DNA of 64,000 nt, taken from Methylocystis sp. IM3. GTDB taxonomy: Bacteria; Pseudomonadota; Alphaproteobacteria; Rhizobiales; Beijerinckiaceae. The stretch spans positions 1,418,501 through 1,482,500 of the forward strand of contig NZ_JBBPBZ010000002.1 of assembly GCF_038070105.1 (NCBI RefSeq), in the 5' to 3' direction. Shown one piece after another: positions 54,326 to 63,416 of the stretch. Both the position numbers and the translations under genes were made by a program. How positions within the stretch are numbered: the stretch's first letter is position 1; each line of letters opens with the position of its first letter. The notes below the pieces were generated by a model that was not told where the DNA came from, searched no databases, and was given only the letters and a program-made list of their open reading frames with translations.

Positions 54326-55063
54326 TTAAGGTTTTGCGGCTTGCACCAGCGTATCGACGCCGTCACGGAAATTGACCTCGACCGGTGAGAAGCCGAGCGA
54401 GGCAAGCTGATCGAGCGCCGGCCGGAAATACATGATGTGGTCGGGGGATTCGTCGCTGTAGAGATGCACGATCCAGTCTTCGAGCAGATCGAGCCGGTCG
54501 AGCTCCCTGAAGAGCTTGAACCACTGGCGCACCATCGCCTGCGTGTCGGCAAGATGCGCGGCGCGGTCGTCGATGGCATAGCGGTCGCCATTCACGAAGA
54601 GCCCGCCCGGCGCGAGCACGCGATAAACTTCCGCGAGGACTTGCAGGCGATATTCTTGCGAAAAATTGTGAATTGCGTAGTTGGACGCGACGATGTCGAC
54701 GCTTGCGTCGGAGAGGGCCTTCAGCGCCGAGAGCGCATCTGCCTCCCTGAAGTCGACGCGGCCGGCCTTCACATAGTCGGAAAGACTCTCGCGCGCCTGA
54801 TCGAGCATTCTCGCGGCGCTGTCGATGGCGATCAAGTGGAGGTCGTCGCGCGCGGCGAGGAGCGCGAGCGTGCTGATGCCGGTGCCGCAGCCGATCTCGA
54901 AACCCTCGAGGGCCGCGCCCGGCCTGAAGGTCCCCACGATCTCGCCGACGCGTTTGGCCAGCAGGACGTGATTGGGGCACATCAGCCGAAGGAAGTCATA
55001 TTCCGCGCCGATCCTGCCGGTGAAAAGATTGTCTTGCAGCGTTACATGCGGGCGGGCGGACAT
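54326..55063 (-). CDS. SAM-dependent class I methyltransferase
   Basis: 245 residues. EGFEIGCGTGISTLALLAARDDLHLIAID is motif I and the acidic strand-2 end; DIVASNYAIHNFSQEYR and LAPGGLFVNGDRYA are motifs II/III. Start ATG 55063 with AAGGAG 6 bases before. The long frame upstream is antisense-type sequence in MOSC. Substrate unknown. Confidence 0.88.
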   Translation of the reverse strand: MSARPHVTLQDNLFTGRIGAEYDFLRLMCPNHVLLAKRVGEIVGTFRPGAALEGFEIGCGTGISTLALLAARDDLHLIAIDSAARMLDQARESLSDYVKAGRVDFREADALSALKALSDASVDIVASNYAIHNFSQEYRLQVLAEVYRVLAPGGLFVNGDRYAIDDRAAHLADTQAMVRQWFKLFRELDRLDLLEDWIVHLYSDESPDHIMYFRPALDQLASLGFSPVEVNFRDGVDTLVQAAKP

Positions 55064-55125
55064 TTCTGCTCCTTCGCGGCTCCTTGAAGGGCCGGATTCA
55101 AAAAAGCATTCGGGATTGCGGCATG

Positions 55126-55851
55126 TTAGAAACTTCGCCCGCCCGTGGCAATCTCGCCGCCCGTCGCTGGGCCCTCGAGGCGCATGTCCCAGCTTTCGAC
55201 CCTGCCGTTCTCCAGCCGCCGCCGGGCGAGACGCCGCCAGCCCTGTGCGAGCGGCGCCAGTTCGGCCATGGCGAAAAGGCCGGTGCGATCTCCTGTTTCG
55301 AGGTAGAGCAGGCGGTTGAGCCGCGATAGCGGCCAGTCGGGGCAGGGGCGTTCGGCGAGAATGAGCCGGTCGCCCGGCTTGGCGATTCCATCGGCGAGCA
55401 CGCGGTAATACCATCCGGCGCGGCCACTCTTCTGGACGCGGCGCGCCATGTCCGCGACCCCAAAACGCCGGTTGAGCTTCCAGCACGGCTGGCGGCCCTG
55501 GCTGACCTGCAAAAGCGCGGTTCCGAATTCGACGATGTCGCCGAGATAGACGTTGTCCTCCGTCCATCCCTTTGTGGACAGGTTCTCGCCGAAGGCGCCT
55601 GGCGTTGCGAGCGGCGCGGCGGGGCCGATCTCGGCGCGCCAGGCGGCGTAATGGTCGAAGGCGTAATGATGCAGCGCCTTCTCGGGGCCGCCGTGATGGG
55701 CAAGGTCTGCCTGCGCATCGCCGCGGAGGCCGCCCGCATCGATACGCCACGGGCCGGGTGCGGGCTTCTTGTCGATGCCGCTCATGCAACCGCCGCCGAG
55801 CAGGGCGACGGCGCCTGTCAATACGAGCGGCTGGACCGCTGGCGGCGTCAT
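55126..55851 (-). CDS. MOSC domain protein (YiiM-like)
   Basis: 241 residues. MOSC core: GGLRGDAQADLAHHGGPEKALHHYAFDHYAAW, FGENLSTKGWTEDNVYLGD and SQGRQPCWKLNRRFG with the Cys that binds molybdenum cofactor or carries sulfur. YiiM-type proteins reduce N-hydroxylated bases. Overlaps the end of the redoxin gene by 4 bp, so the two are coupled. Confidence 0.88.
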   Translation of the reverse strand: MTPPAVQPLVLTGAVALLGGGCMSGIDKKPAPGPWRIDAGGLRGDAQADLAHHGGPEKALHHYAFDHYAAWRAEIGPAAPLATPGAFGENLSTKGWTEDNVYLGDIVEFGTALLQVSQGRQPCWKLNRRFGVADMARRVQKSGRAGWYYRVLADGIAKPGDRLILAERPCPDWPLSRLNRLLYLETGDRTGLFAMAELAPLAQGWRRLARRRLENGRVESWDMRLEGPATGGEIATGGRSF

Positions 55852-56318
55852 GCCCGCTCCGCGAGAAGTGAGCCAATGATGGCCCCGAGCGCCATATCGT
55901 CCTCCTGCCCGAAGCCGTGATGGCGGATCGACCCGTCGCGCCCGATTATGATGGCGGTCGGCGTGCCGCGCATCTGATAGCGCCGCATGGTGAGCGGGAT
56001 CGGCCCGTCTTCGGCCGCCTCGTCGACTCCGATGGGGAAAGTGAGCCGATATTCGTGAATGAAGGCCTCGAGCGAGACGGGCGTCATTGCAGCGTGATGC
56101 TCGAAAACCGTGTGCAGACCCAGAACCGTGAGATCAGTGTTGCGAAAAAGCTCATGCGCGCGCTGGGCCTGCGGCGTCCCATGCGCCACGCAGCCGGGGC
56201 AAAGCATCTGGAAGGCGTGGAGCATCACGACGCGCCCGCGTAAATCCGCGAGCGCAACGGGTCGCTGCGTATTGAACCAGCGCGAAACGGAAAGCTCCGG
56301 CGCGATCGGCGCGTTCAT
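55848..56318 (-). CDS. Redoxin/AhpC-TSA family thioredoxin-fold protein
   Basis: 156 residues. The thioredoxin fold has MLCPGCVAHGTPQAQRAHELF (Cys-Pro-Gly-Cys near residue 57), PIGVDEAAEDGPIPLTMRRY and GTPTAIIIGRDGSIRHHGFG. ATG 56318 has GGAGG upstream. No signal peptide, so cytoplasmic. Possibly a peroxidase or disulfide reductase. Coupled to the MOSC gene downstream. Confidence 0.85.
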   Translation of the reverse strand: MNAPIAPELSVSRWFNTQRPVALADLRGRVVMLHAFQMLCPGCVAHGTPQAQRAHELFRNTDLTVLGLHTVFEHHAAMTPVSLEAFIHEYRLTFPIGVDEAAEDGPIPLTMRRYQMRGTPTAIIIGRDGSIRHHGFGQEDDMALGAIIGSLLAERA

Positions 56319-56469
56319 GCAGTCCCATCCTCCTTTTACGCCAGAGATTGCGTCCTGGCCGTGCTTTTGCAAGGGCCACCCGAGGGCAAAGCGGAGAGCC
56401 TTTACCTTTTGGCCAAATTGCGAGAGCTTCGCAGGACAGCCGCTCGCGGCGCCACCGAGGTCAAGCTTC

Positions 56470-57267
56470 ATGCGCTGGCTCATCGTCTCGGACCTGCATT
56501 ATGCGCTGCCGCAGTTCGACTGGCTGGCGCGCGCCGCTCCGCAGTTCGACCTCGTGATTTTCGCCGGCGACGCACTCGACGCCGGCTCGATCGTCGATTT
56601 CGCAGCGCAGACGGTGGTGGTGCGCAAATATCTGGAGCGTCTGGCGGCGACCACGCGGGTCATCTTCTGCAGCGGCAACCACGATCTCGACGCCCGCAGC
56701 GAGAGCGGCGAGAAGATCGCGCGCTGGGTCGAGGAGGCGCGCCTGTCGGGCGTCGCCTGCGACGGCGACGCCATTGTCGTCGGCGATGTGCTGTTCTCGG
56801 TTTTTCCCTGGTGGGACGGGCCGCTTGTGAAGGAAAGGCTGCTGCGCCAACTCGCATTGGACGCCCAGCGGCGAGAGGGTCGGCGATGGGTCTGGGCGCA
56901 TCACGCGCCGCCCCGACAATCGCCGACGAGCTGGTCCGGCAAGCAGAGTTTCGGCGACGCAGACCTCGTCGAGTGGATCGGGCAATACAGGCCGGATGTC
57001 GTCATCTGCGGCCACATCCATCAATCGCCCTTCGTTGCCGAGGGCTCCTGGATCGACCGGCTCGGCGACACATGGGTGCTCAACGCCGGCCGCCAATATG
57101 GCGCGCCGCCCGCCTATATCGCCATTGACGCCATCCGCGACGAGGCGTTGTGGATGTCGGCGATGGGGGCGCAATCGGTGCGCCTCGACCAGCCGCTCGA
57201 AAGGCCCATTCCGGCTTTGCGCGCTCTCCCCGACTGGTTCGCGCCGCCGCCCCTTCCGGCTTTTTGA
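56470..57267 (+). CDS. Metallophosphoesterase
   Basis: 265 residues. Calcineurin-like motifs: SDLHY (in place of D-x-H), FAGDALD, CSGNHDLDA, WAHHAPP and ICGHIHQSPF. Start ATG 56470 with GAGG upstream. Substrate unknown. Divergent from the redoxin gene. Confidence 0.88.
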   Translation: MRWLIVSDLHYALPQFDWLARAAPQFDLVIFAGDALDAGSIVDFAAQTVVVRKYLERLAATTRVIFCSGNHDLDARSESGEKIARWVEEARLSGVACDGDAIVVGDVLFSVFPWWDGPLVKERLLRQLALDAQRREGRRWVWAHHAPPRQSPTSWSGKQSFGDADLVEWIGQYRPDVVICGHIHQSPFVAEGSWIDRLGDTWVLNAGRQYGAPPAYIAIDAIRDEALWMSAMGAQSVRLDQPLERPIPALRALPDWFAPPPLPAF

Positions 57268-57359
57268 AAAGGCGTCTATCTATCAGATGGCTTTGGCGGT
57301 CCAGCTTGACCTGGGTCGAGCGCGGGTGCGACATTCTCCATGCTGCGGACCGCCTCTCG

Positions 57360-58301
57360 ATGAGTGTAAAAAGGGGACGTCGTTTGGCGGATCACCAATC
57401 ATTCTCTGGCAGTGAAGAATCGCGAGGCTCCTACGTCGACGGCCATCCGCTCGACGAGGTCCATTACATCGAAGCCAAAATCATCCTCAACGGTCTGCGC
57501 TTCACCTCGATCCAAAGCTTCCACGACTTCGGAAAACTGGTCCGCAAGGTCGCCAGGCAGCTCCATGTCGACTTCGAAACCGAGCCCTGTGAAGGCCTCC
57601 GCCCGCAGATCCGGGAGGTTCTGTTTCTCGATACGAAGGATTTCAAGCTCTACAACAACGCCTTCATCCTGCGGCGCCGTATCGCTTATGAGGATGGGTT
57701 CCCGGCCGGCGAACCCGAGATCGTCTTCAAATTCCGCCATCCCGATCTCGAAACCGCCTCCCAGTTGGACGTTCGGCCCAATATTCCGGGCGCGTGGCGC
57801 ATCAAGTTCAAGGAGGAGTGGCTTCCGGAGAAGACGCGTATCGGCGGCTCGCGCTCGCTCTATTCGCACAATGTCGAGTTCAAGGTAAATCCGCTGAGTT
57901 TCAACGAGAACCTCACGGATACGGCGACGCTTGTCGAGGCCTTGCCCGCCCTGCGGCCGCTACTTGTCGAGAAGAAAAGCGGCCAGCTTCAGCTCGTCAA
58001 CCGCACGGCGGTCGAGGAAGTGCTCCAGCAACTCGGGACGCTCGATTTCGGCAAGGGATTGGAGGCTGCGAGCAACGTGTCGGTGTGGCGCGCGCGCGGC
58101 GACCATCGCCAGCTCGTGGGCGAGTTCTCGTTTCAGCACAAGTTTCAGCGCCGCGAGGAGCTGAGCGCCAGGGCGCTGCAGAAATGCGCCGAATTCTTCA
58201 GGCTTTTGCAGCACGAAGCGCAGGACTGGATCAGCCTCGGCACGACCAAGACGGGCGCCGTTTACCGGCTCAAGGGCAATCCGCCGCAAAGCCATGAGTG
58301 A
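57360..58301 (+). CDS. Hypothetical protein, possibly CYTH-like
   Basis: 313 residues from ATG 57360; TTG 57384 has a better ribosome site (AAAAGGGG). Blocks such as VHYIEAKIILNG, REVLFLDTKDFKLYNNAFILRRR and PEIVFKFRHPD recall the strand pattern of CYTH/triphosphate tunnel enzymes (an acidic-basic N-terminal strand, R-x-R, K-x-R), but the match is loose. A function is not assigned. It overlaps the first chrA gene by 8 bp, so it is probably co-transcribed with the chromate transporter. Confidence 0.6.
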   Translation: MSVKRGRRLADHQSFSGSEESRGSYVDGHPLDEVHYIEAKIILNGLRFTSIQSFHDFGKLVRKVARQLHVDFETEPCEGLRPQIREVLFLDTKDFKLYNNAFILRRRIAYEDGFPAGEPEIVFKFRHPDLETASQLDVRPNIPGAWRIKFKEEWLPEKTRIGGSRSLYSHNVEFKVNPLSFNENLTDTATLVEALPALRPLLVEKKSGQLQLVNRTAVEEVLQQLGTLDFGKGLEAASNVSVWRARGDHRQLVGEFSFQHKFQRREELSARALQKCAEFFRLLQHEAQDWISLGTTKTGAVYRLKGNPPQSHE

Positions 58302-58860
58302 TCCCGCGCCCCAGGTTTCCATCGGCGAGATTTTTCGAGCCTTTCTCACGATCGGCGCGACGAGTCTCGGCGGCGGCGTGGTCGGCTATCTGCGCTCGAG
58401 CCTCGTCGGCTCGCTCAAATGGCTGGACGACGAGACTTTCGTCGAATTGCTGGCGATCTGCCAGTCGCTGCCGGGCCTCAACGCCTCCAACATGGCGATT
58501 CTCGTTGGCGACCGCCTTCGCGGCGGCCTGGGGGCGGCGGTCGCGCTCGTCGGCATCTGCCTGCCCGGCGGCCTCATCATGGTCGCGGCGGCCATGGCGC
58601 TGGGCTCCGGTCTTCACGACCACCCGCTCGTCAGCGCTATCCTGCGCGGAGTCTCGGCCGGCGCGGTGGGCATGGTCATCTATGTGACGACGCAGCTTGG
58701 CCGCAAGACGATTCGTCGTCCGGCTGACGCCGTCTTCGCGGCGGCGACGCTGGTTTTTGTCGCCGTGCTCCATGAGTCGGTGCTGCTGGCGCTCGCCGTC
58801 GTGGCCCCGATCGCGACGCTTTGGTTCCGCCCACGGAACACTCCAGAGGATCGGCCATGA
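58294..58860 (+). CDS. Chromate transporter, N-terminal-type subunit
   Basis: 188 residues, one CHR domain with about five helices: FLTIGATSLGGGVVGYLRSSLV, QSLPGLNASNMAILVGDRLRG and GICLPGGLIM. Short CHR proteins come as pairs encoded by adjacent genes that together equal one long ChrA. It exports chromate or carries related anions. Overlaps the second subunit as ATGA. Confidence 0.88.
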   Translation: MSDPAPQVSIGEIFRAFLTIGATSLGGGVVGYLRSSLVGSLKWLDDETFVELLAICQSLPGLNASNMAILVGDRLRGGLGAAVALVGICLPGGLIMVAAAMALGSGLHDHPLVSAILRGVSAGAVGMVIYVTTQLGRKTIRRPADAVFAAATLVFVAVLHESVLLALAVVAPIATLWFRPRNTPEDRP

Positions 58861-59378
58861 AGCAGATGGTCGCGCTCGTCGGCGTCTTCGCCTATCTGTC
58901 GCTCCTCACCATCGGCGGCGGCATGGCGGCCTTCCCCGAGATGAAGACGCTGACAGTCGGCGTCTTCCACTGGCTGACGAAGGACCAGCTCGTCCATCTC
59001 TACAGCATCGGCCAGATGGCGCCCGGCCCAAACATGATGATGATCGCCGGGATCGGCGAATGGGTCGCGGGTCCCGTCGGCGCGATCGCCGTCACCCTCG
59101 CTTTCTTCCTGCCGACCGGGTTGCTCACACTTTGGGTCGGCCGCGTCTGGGAGCATCTCGCCGGCTGGCCGTGGCGCGCGTCGATCCAGCGCGCCCTCGG
59201 CGTTGTCTCCATCGGCCTCCTGCTCGGCGGCGTGGTCAGCATCAGCAAGGTCGTGCTGACGGGCTGGCACTCGGCTGCGATCGCGGCGGTCGTCTTCGCA
59301 ATTCTGATGGCGACCGACATGAACCCCCTGCCGTTGATGGCGGCCTCCGCCGTCGCGGGCATACTCTTCTTCCGTTAG
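58857..59378 (+). CDS. Chromate transporter, C-terminal-type subunit
   Basis: 173 residues, a second CHR domain: FAYLSLLTIGGGMAAFPEMK, SIGQMAPGPNMMMIAGIG and FFLPTGLLTLWVGRVWEHL. Start ATG 58857 in the ATGA overlap. Membrane topology is expected to be inverted to that of its partner. Convergent with the cyclic-nucleotide-binding gene, stop to stop. Confidence 0.88.
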   Translation: MKQMVALVGVFAYLSLLTIGGGMAAFPEMKTLTVGVFHWLTKDQLVHLYSIGQMAPGPNMMMIAGIGEWVAGPVGAIAVTLAFFLPTGLLTLWVGRVWEHLAGWPWRASIQRALGVVSIGLLLGGVVSISKVVLTGWHSAAIAAVVFAILMATDMNPLPLMAASAVAGILFFR

Positions 59379-59379
59379 G

Positions 59380-59865
59380 CTAACCGCCGTATCCGTCGCG
59401 GTTGGAAACCTGTCCCGCCCCGCTGGCCCTCTGCTGATGCATGAGGGATTCGAGAACCTCCCCGACCATTTCAAGGTGGTTTCCATAACCGGCGAACTGC
59501 CGCTTGATGTCCACGAGATAGGTCGTGGCGGCGTTGAGGCGGCGCGCGAGCAGGCGCGAGACCAGCCACGCGAGTTCGGGGCGTCCACTGAGAAAGGCGG
59601 CGCCATCCTCGGCGACATGCACGCGCGCTTCCCCCAGGGCGCGGACGGTCGCCGTATGAGGCGAGTCGAGAAGCACCGCCATTTCCCCGATGAGCGAGCC
59701 CGGCTCGTCGAGAACAGCAACGCATGTCTCGCCGCGCAACACCTCGAGTCGCCCGTCCAGCAGCGCATAGAGATGACCGGTTCTTTCGCCTTCGGGGAGC
59801 AGCGTCTCCCCGTCGGCGAGACGGCGCAGCGGGACGCCGTCGAAATGGGCGAGAATTTCACGCAT
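59380..59865 (-). CDS. Cyclic nucleotide-binding domain protein without HTH
   Basis: 161 residues. A Crp-type cNMP domain (about 5-115): LADGETLLPEGERTGHLYALLDGRLEVL and LDEPGSLIGEMAVLLDSPHTATVRAL, with the phosphate-binding cassette in its degenerate form. No HTH follows. The tail is helical. It probably senses a ligand or partner rather than binding DNA. ATG 59865 with GGAG upstream. Confidence 0.82.
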   Translation of the reverse strand: MREILAHFDGVPLRRLADGETLLPEGERTGHLYALLDGRLEVLRGETCVAVLDEPGSLIGEMAVLLDSPHTATVRALGEARVHVAEDGAAFLSGRPELAWLVSRLLARRLNAATTYLVDIKRQFAGYGNHLEMVGEVLESLMHQQRASGAGQVSNRDGYGG

Positions 59866-60017
59866 AGGCTTGTCTCCGGCGCCCCCATGGGCCTTGCGCG
59901 GTTTGCAGGGTGCGCGCTCATGGCGGCTCCTGTCAAACTGTGAGGCGCCGGCGCCGTGAAGCAGCCATTTTCGTCGCGGTATTTTGTCGGGTTCGAGCTT
60001 TCCACAAGGACAGCGCA

Positions 60018-60272
60018 ATGCTGAAACCCGGATTTCTGGCGGCGTTGGCGGCGGGCCTGCTGCTATGCGCCTGCGAGACGACCACACCCGCCCAGCAGCG
60101 CGCGGCGGACGAAGCGCGGTGCCGATCCTATGGCTTCCGGCGCGGGACGGATGGATTTTCCAAGTGCCTGCTCGACGTAGACCTCGACCGGGCCGCCGAT
60201 CGTCGCGTCCAGCGCGAGGAGCTGTACCTGTCCACCGGGCCGCGCGTCGGGCCGTATTGGCGCTATTGGTGA
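60018..60272 (+). CDS. Small lipoprotein
   Basis: 84 residues. Signal sequence with lipobox-like LLLCAC near residue 18, then a short charged part with two further Cys. AAGGA before ATG 60018. Function unknown. Confidence 0.7.
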   Translation: MLKPGFLAALAAGLLLCACETTTPAQQRAADEARCRSYGFRRGTDGFSKCLLDVDLDRAADRRVQREELYLSTGPRVGPYWRYW

Positions 60273-60396
60273 GGCGGCGCGCGAGGGTCCCCAGGCCGTC
60301 GCCCAAAAGTGGAATTTCTGCGGAACGCCAGTCCCTTGGCAAGGTTCTTCCGTGAGAGCGCGACGGGGTGCGCCGTCGCCCGCGGAGGCTTTCGCA

Positions 60397-61380
60397 ATGG
60401 CGATGGAGCAGGTTTCGGCATCCGCGCGGGAAGCGTCGGAGAGAGGACGAGAGGCGGCGACGCCTGCTGATATTCCGGCGCGCGGCTGGAGGGATGTGCT
60501 CGCTCGCGTCTATGAAAATATTGCCGAGCACCGCATTCTGGCCATCGCCGCCGGCGTGACGTTCTATGCCTTGCTCGCAATCTTTCCGGCGATCGCGGCC
60601 TTTGTCGCGCTGTACGGGCTCTTCGCCGATCCGGCGGCGATCAGCGCGCATCTCAATGCGCTTTCCGGCTTCATTCCCGCCGAGGGCCTGTCGATCATCG
60701 GGGAGCAAATTCATCGCGTGGCCGCGCAGGGCGCCACGAAGCTCGGCGCAACCTCGATCATCGGTCTGCTCGTGTCGCTCTGGAGCGCCAACGCCGGAAT
60801 GAAGGCGATCTTCGACGCCCTCAACGTTGTGTATCAGGAAAAAGAGAAGCGCGGCTTCTTCAGGCTCAACGCCGTGACGCTCGCCTTCACGCTCTGTGGC
60901 ATGGCGACGGTGGCGCTGTCGCTCGGCGTCATGGTCGCCATGCCGCCGGCGCTTCAGGCGCTCCCTCTGCCGGGAGCCGTCGATACGGCGATCGCCTTTC
61001 TGCGCTGGCCCCTGCTTCTCGTGCTGATCGCGTTTGCCATTTCGCTCGTCTATCGGTTCGGGCCGAGCCGCGACGGACCCAAATGGCGCTGGGTGAGCTG
61101 GGGCGGCGCGCTCGCCGCCTTTCTCTGGCTCGCGGCCTCGCTGCTCTTTTCGTGGTATGCGGCGAACCTCGGCAATTTCAATGAGACCTATGGCTCGTTG
61201 GGCGCGGTCATTGGCTTCATGCTATGGATGTGGGCGTCCACCATCGTGCTGCTCACCGGCGCGGAACTCAACGCCGAGATGGAGCATCAAACCGCCAAGG
61301 ACACGACCGAGGGGAAGTCGCGGCCGCTCGGCAAGCGGGGAGCCGTCATGGCCGACACCATCGGACGGCCGATGAGCTAG
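60397..61380 (+). CDS. YihY/BrkB family inner-membrane protein
   Basis: 327 residues with about six transmembrane helices. AAGVTFYALLAIFPAIAAFVALYG, SLWSANAGMKAIFDALNVVY and NFNETYGSLGAVIGFMLWMW are family marks. GGAGG at 60384-60388 fixes ATG 60397 over the upstream GTG at 60352. Function of the family is not settled. Confidence 0.9.
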   Translation: MAMEQVSASAREASERGREAATPADIPARGWRDVLARVYENIAEHRILAIAAGVTFYALLAIFPAIAAFVALYGLFADPAAISAHLNALSGFIPAEGLSIIGEQIHRVAAQGATKLGATSIIGLLVSLWSANAGMKAIFDALNVVYQEKEKRGFFRLNAVTLAFTLCGMATVALSLGVMVAMPPALQALPLPGAVDTAIAFLRWPLLLVLIAFAISLVYRFGPSRDGPKWRWVSWGGALAAFLWLAASLLFSWYAANLGNFNETYGSLGAVIGFMLWMWASTIVLLTGAELNAEMEHQTAKDTTEGKSRPLGKRGAVMADTIGRPMS

Positions 61381-62440
61381 CCCCACCAGAAGATGGCGGC
61401 GATGATCACATAAAGGCCGACGAGCGCGGCGCCGTCGACCATGTCCGCCTCGCCGTCCACCGTCACCACCGTCACCACCATCACCGACAGGAACATGGCG
61501 GCGACGAGGATGGTGGGAGTGGCGAGGGTGAAGGCCGCGCCTCCGAGCATGGCGCTCACCAGCACGAGAATCGGCACGACGACAACGGCGACCTGCAGCG
61601 CGCTCGTGAGGACCACGCTGACAGCAAGCTCGGCTTTGCCGGCCGCGGCGAGGCGCAGCCCCACGACATTCTCGATCGCGTTGCCCGCGATGGCGACCAC
61701 CACAAGGCCCGTGAAGGTCTGGTTGAGCCCCAGCGTATCCATCGCGGGCTCGAGCGCCTCGACGAACCAGTCCGAGACCAGCACGGCCGCCGCCGCGCAG
61801 ACCAGAAGCACGCCGACCGCAGCGGGAAGCGGCCAGGCATGAGCGCGGGCGTGGGCCTCCGCCGGAACGGCGCGCTGTCCGGGTCCGAGCATCTCCTTCA
61901 TCATGACGGCGAAAACCAGGAGTAGAACAACCGCGCAAACCACCGCGAGCGGCTGCTCGTGCGCGCCAGCCGGAAGATGCAGCTCGTTGGCGAGCGTCGG
62001 CAGCGACAACGCCGAGACCGCGAGCAGCAGGAGCGAGGCGATCATGCGGGGCGTCCGGTTCCCGAAGACGAGCACGCCATGCCGCCATCCGCCCACGATG
62101 AAGGCAAGGCCGAGCACGAGCAGGACATTGGCGAGAATCGAGCCGATCAGCGACGCCTGCACCACGGTGACGAGGCCGGCCTGGAGCGAGAAGATGCAGA
62201 CGAACACTCAGGCAGGCTGCCGACCGCCGCCTGGACGAGGCCAGTGGCGGCGGGGCTCAGATGATTGCCGACCTGGTCGGTCGCTTCGCTGATGACATAC
62301 GCGACGCCAGCTAGCGCCACGGCGCTCGCGAGAAAGCCCGGGATAGGCCCAGCGTGCCAGACATGCGCCGCGCCGGCGGCGCCGACGAGCGCCGCCGAGG
62401 CCGCCATGGCCACAATGTCTTCGCGATCGATCCGCGCCAC
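61377..62440 (-). pseudogene. Ca2+/H+ (CaCA) antiporter with one-base frameshift
   Basis: Two overlapping minus-strand frames together make one antiporter. The first (from ATG 62440, MARIDREDIVAMAASAALVG) reads to AVGSLPE, then goes into Cys/Ser/Arg shadow sequence. The second resumes at FVCIFSLQAGLVTVVQ and keeps all later motifs (GSILANVLLVLGLAF, AGNAIENVVGLRLA). The usual join is E-L-F; the DNA reads GAGTGTTC where GAGCTGTTC is expected, a loss of one C near 62205. Total length 1064 bp is one short of a 354-codon gene. Either a real pseudogene, a programmed shift or an assembly error. Confidence 0.85.
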
Positions 62441-62531
62441 CGCGTTCCCCTTCCAAGAAGCCCGATCCGTTTCCGTTATGCGGAAATCTCCCTGATGCTT
62501 TATGAAGAAGCCGGTTCACGAGGGAATCGAC

Positions 62532-62882
62532 ATGCCCGAGCTTCTTCGCGCCAGCGTGTTTCTGTCGGCCGCCCTGCTGGGCGCGGCGCCGGCCGCCGCC
62601 GCCGGGCCGTTTCAGTGCCGGCTCATGGAAACGCAGGCCTTCCTGCCGGACTTGCAGACCTTCAGCGGCTACCGCTGGATCGAGTGCCTTGTCGTCGGCC
62701 CCGAGGTCGCCGAGGTGGAAGGCATTGCCGTGAACAATGGCAAATGCCAGAGCTTCGACTATTGGTATGCGGGCCGGAGCTTCGCCAGAGGGCAGGCGAT
62801 CCATATTCCCTATGCCTGCATGACCCCTGTTAACGTGACAATTGCAGCGAACGGGCTATTTTGGCCGGTGAATCTGAGATAG
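62532..62882 (+). CDS. Small exported protein
   Basis: 116 residues. Signal peptide (ASVFLSAALLGAAPAAAAG) ends near residue 24. Mature part has four Cys (FQCRL, IECLV, GKCQS, YACMT), consistent with two disulfides. GAGGGA before ATG 62532. Not recognised. Confidence 0.7.
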   Translation: MPELLRASVFLSAALLGAAPAAAAGPFQCRLMETQAFLPDLQTFSGYRWIECLVVGPEVAEVEGIAVNNGKCQSFDYWYAGRSFARGQAIHIPYACMTPVNVTIAANGLFWPVNLR

Positions 62883-62904
62883 GAAAAAATTCAAGGTCAC
62901 GAGG

Positions 62905-63144
62905 ATGCACATGCGCTATCTGGGCGTCGCCGTTCTCATGCTTGCGCTTTCTGGCTGCAACAGCGCAAAAAGCGTCAAGGATGAGGCGAACAGGGAATAT
63001 GCCGTCAATTCCTACGAACAGTCTCTTGAAGCCTATCAGCTCTGCGTCGCCCAGCACCCGAACGACCAGCAAAGATGCAGCGCCGTGGCGCGCGTCATCG
63101 ACGCCGACCGCAAGCGCTACGAGAAGCTGCCTCCAGCTTTGTGA
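62905..63144 (+). CDS. Small lipoprotein
   Basis: 79 residues. Lipobox ALSGC near residue 18, then a helical part (SVKDEANREYAVNSYEQSL) with two Cys. Start ATG 62905 or ATG 62911; the latter has ACGAGG just before. Function unknown. Confidence 0.72.
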   Translation: MHMRYLGVAVLMLALSGCNSAKSVKDEANREYAVNSYEQSLEAYQLCVAQHPNDQQRCSAVARVIDADRKRYEKLPPAL

Positions 63145-63151
63145 TTCCCGC

Positions 63152-63316
63152 GTGCCGGGCCGCCTCGACAACGCCTTGCTTTTGGCCCTCTATCTGGCCG
63201 CCGCCGCGATTCTCGCGGTGCTGATCGCCAAGGAGTTCAGCCGCGACCGTTTCGGCGATTGCATGAGCGTCGGGGCCTTCTCGCGGGAGCAATGCGAGGA
63301 GTACGCGCGCGAGTAG
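63152..63316 (+). CDS. Possible small membrane protein
   Basis: 54 residues from GTG 63152. One transmembrane helix (ALLLALYLAAAAILAVLIAK), then a charged tail with two Cys (FGDCMSVG, REQCEEYARE). No ribosome site seen; it follows the lipoprotein gene by 7 bp, so it may be coupled. Confidence 0.45.
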   Translation: MPGRLDNALLLALYLAAAAILAVLIAKEFSRDRFGDCMSVGAFSREQCEEYARE

Positions 63317-63416
63317 GCGCCCGGAGCGGGGTCGCGCAAAGCGACGCCCGAGGTTAGACTGGCTGAAAAGCAGCCATTCAGGCTCGGCGCGTTGATGACG
63401 GCAGGAGAGTCCCTTT

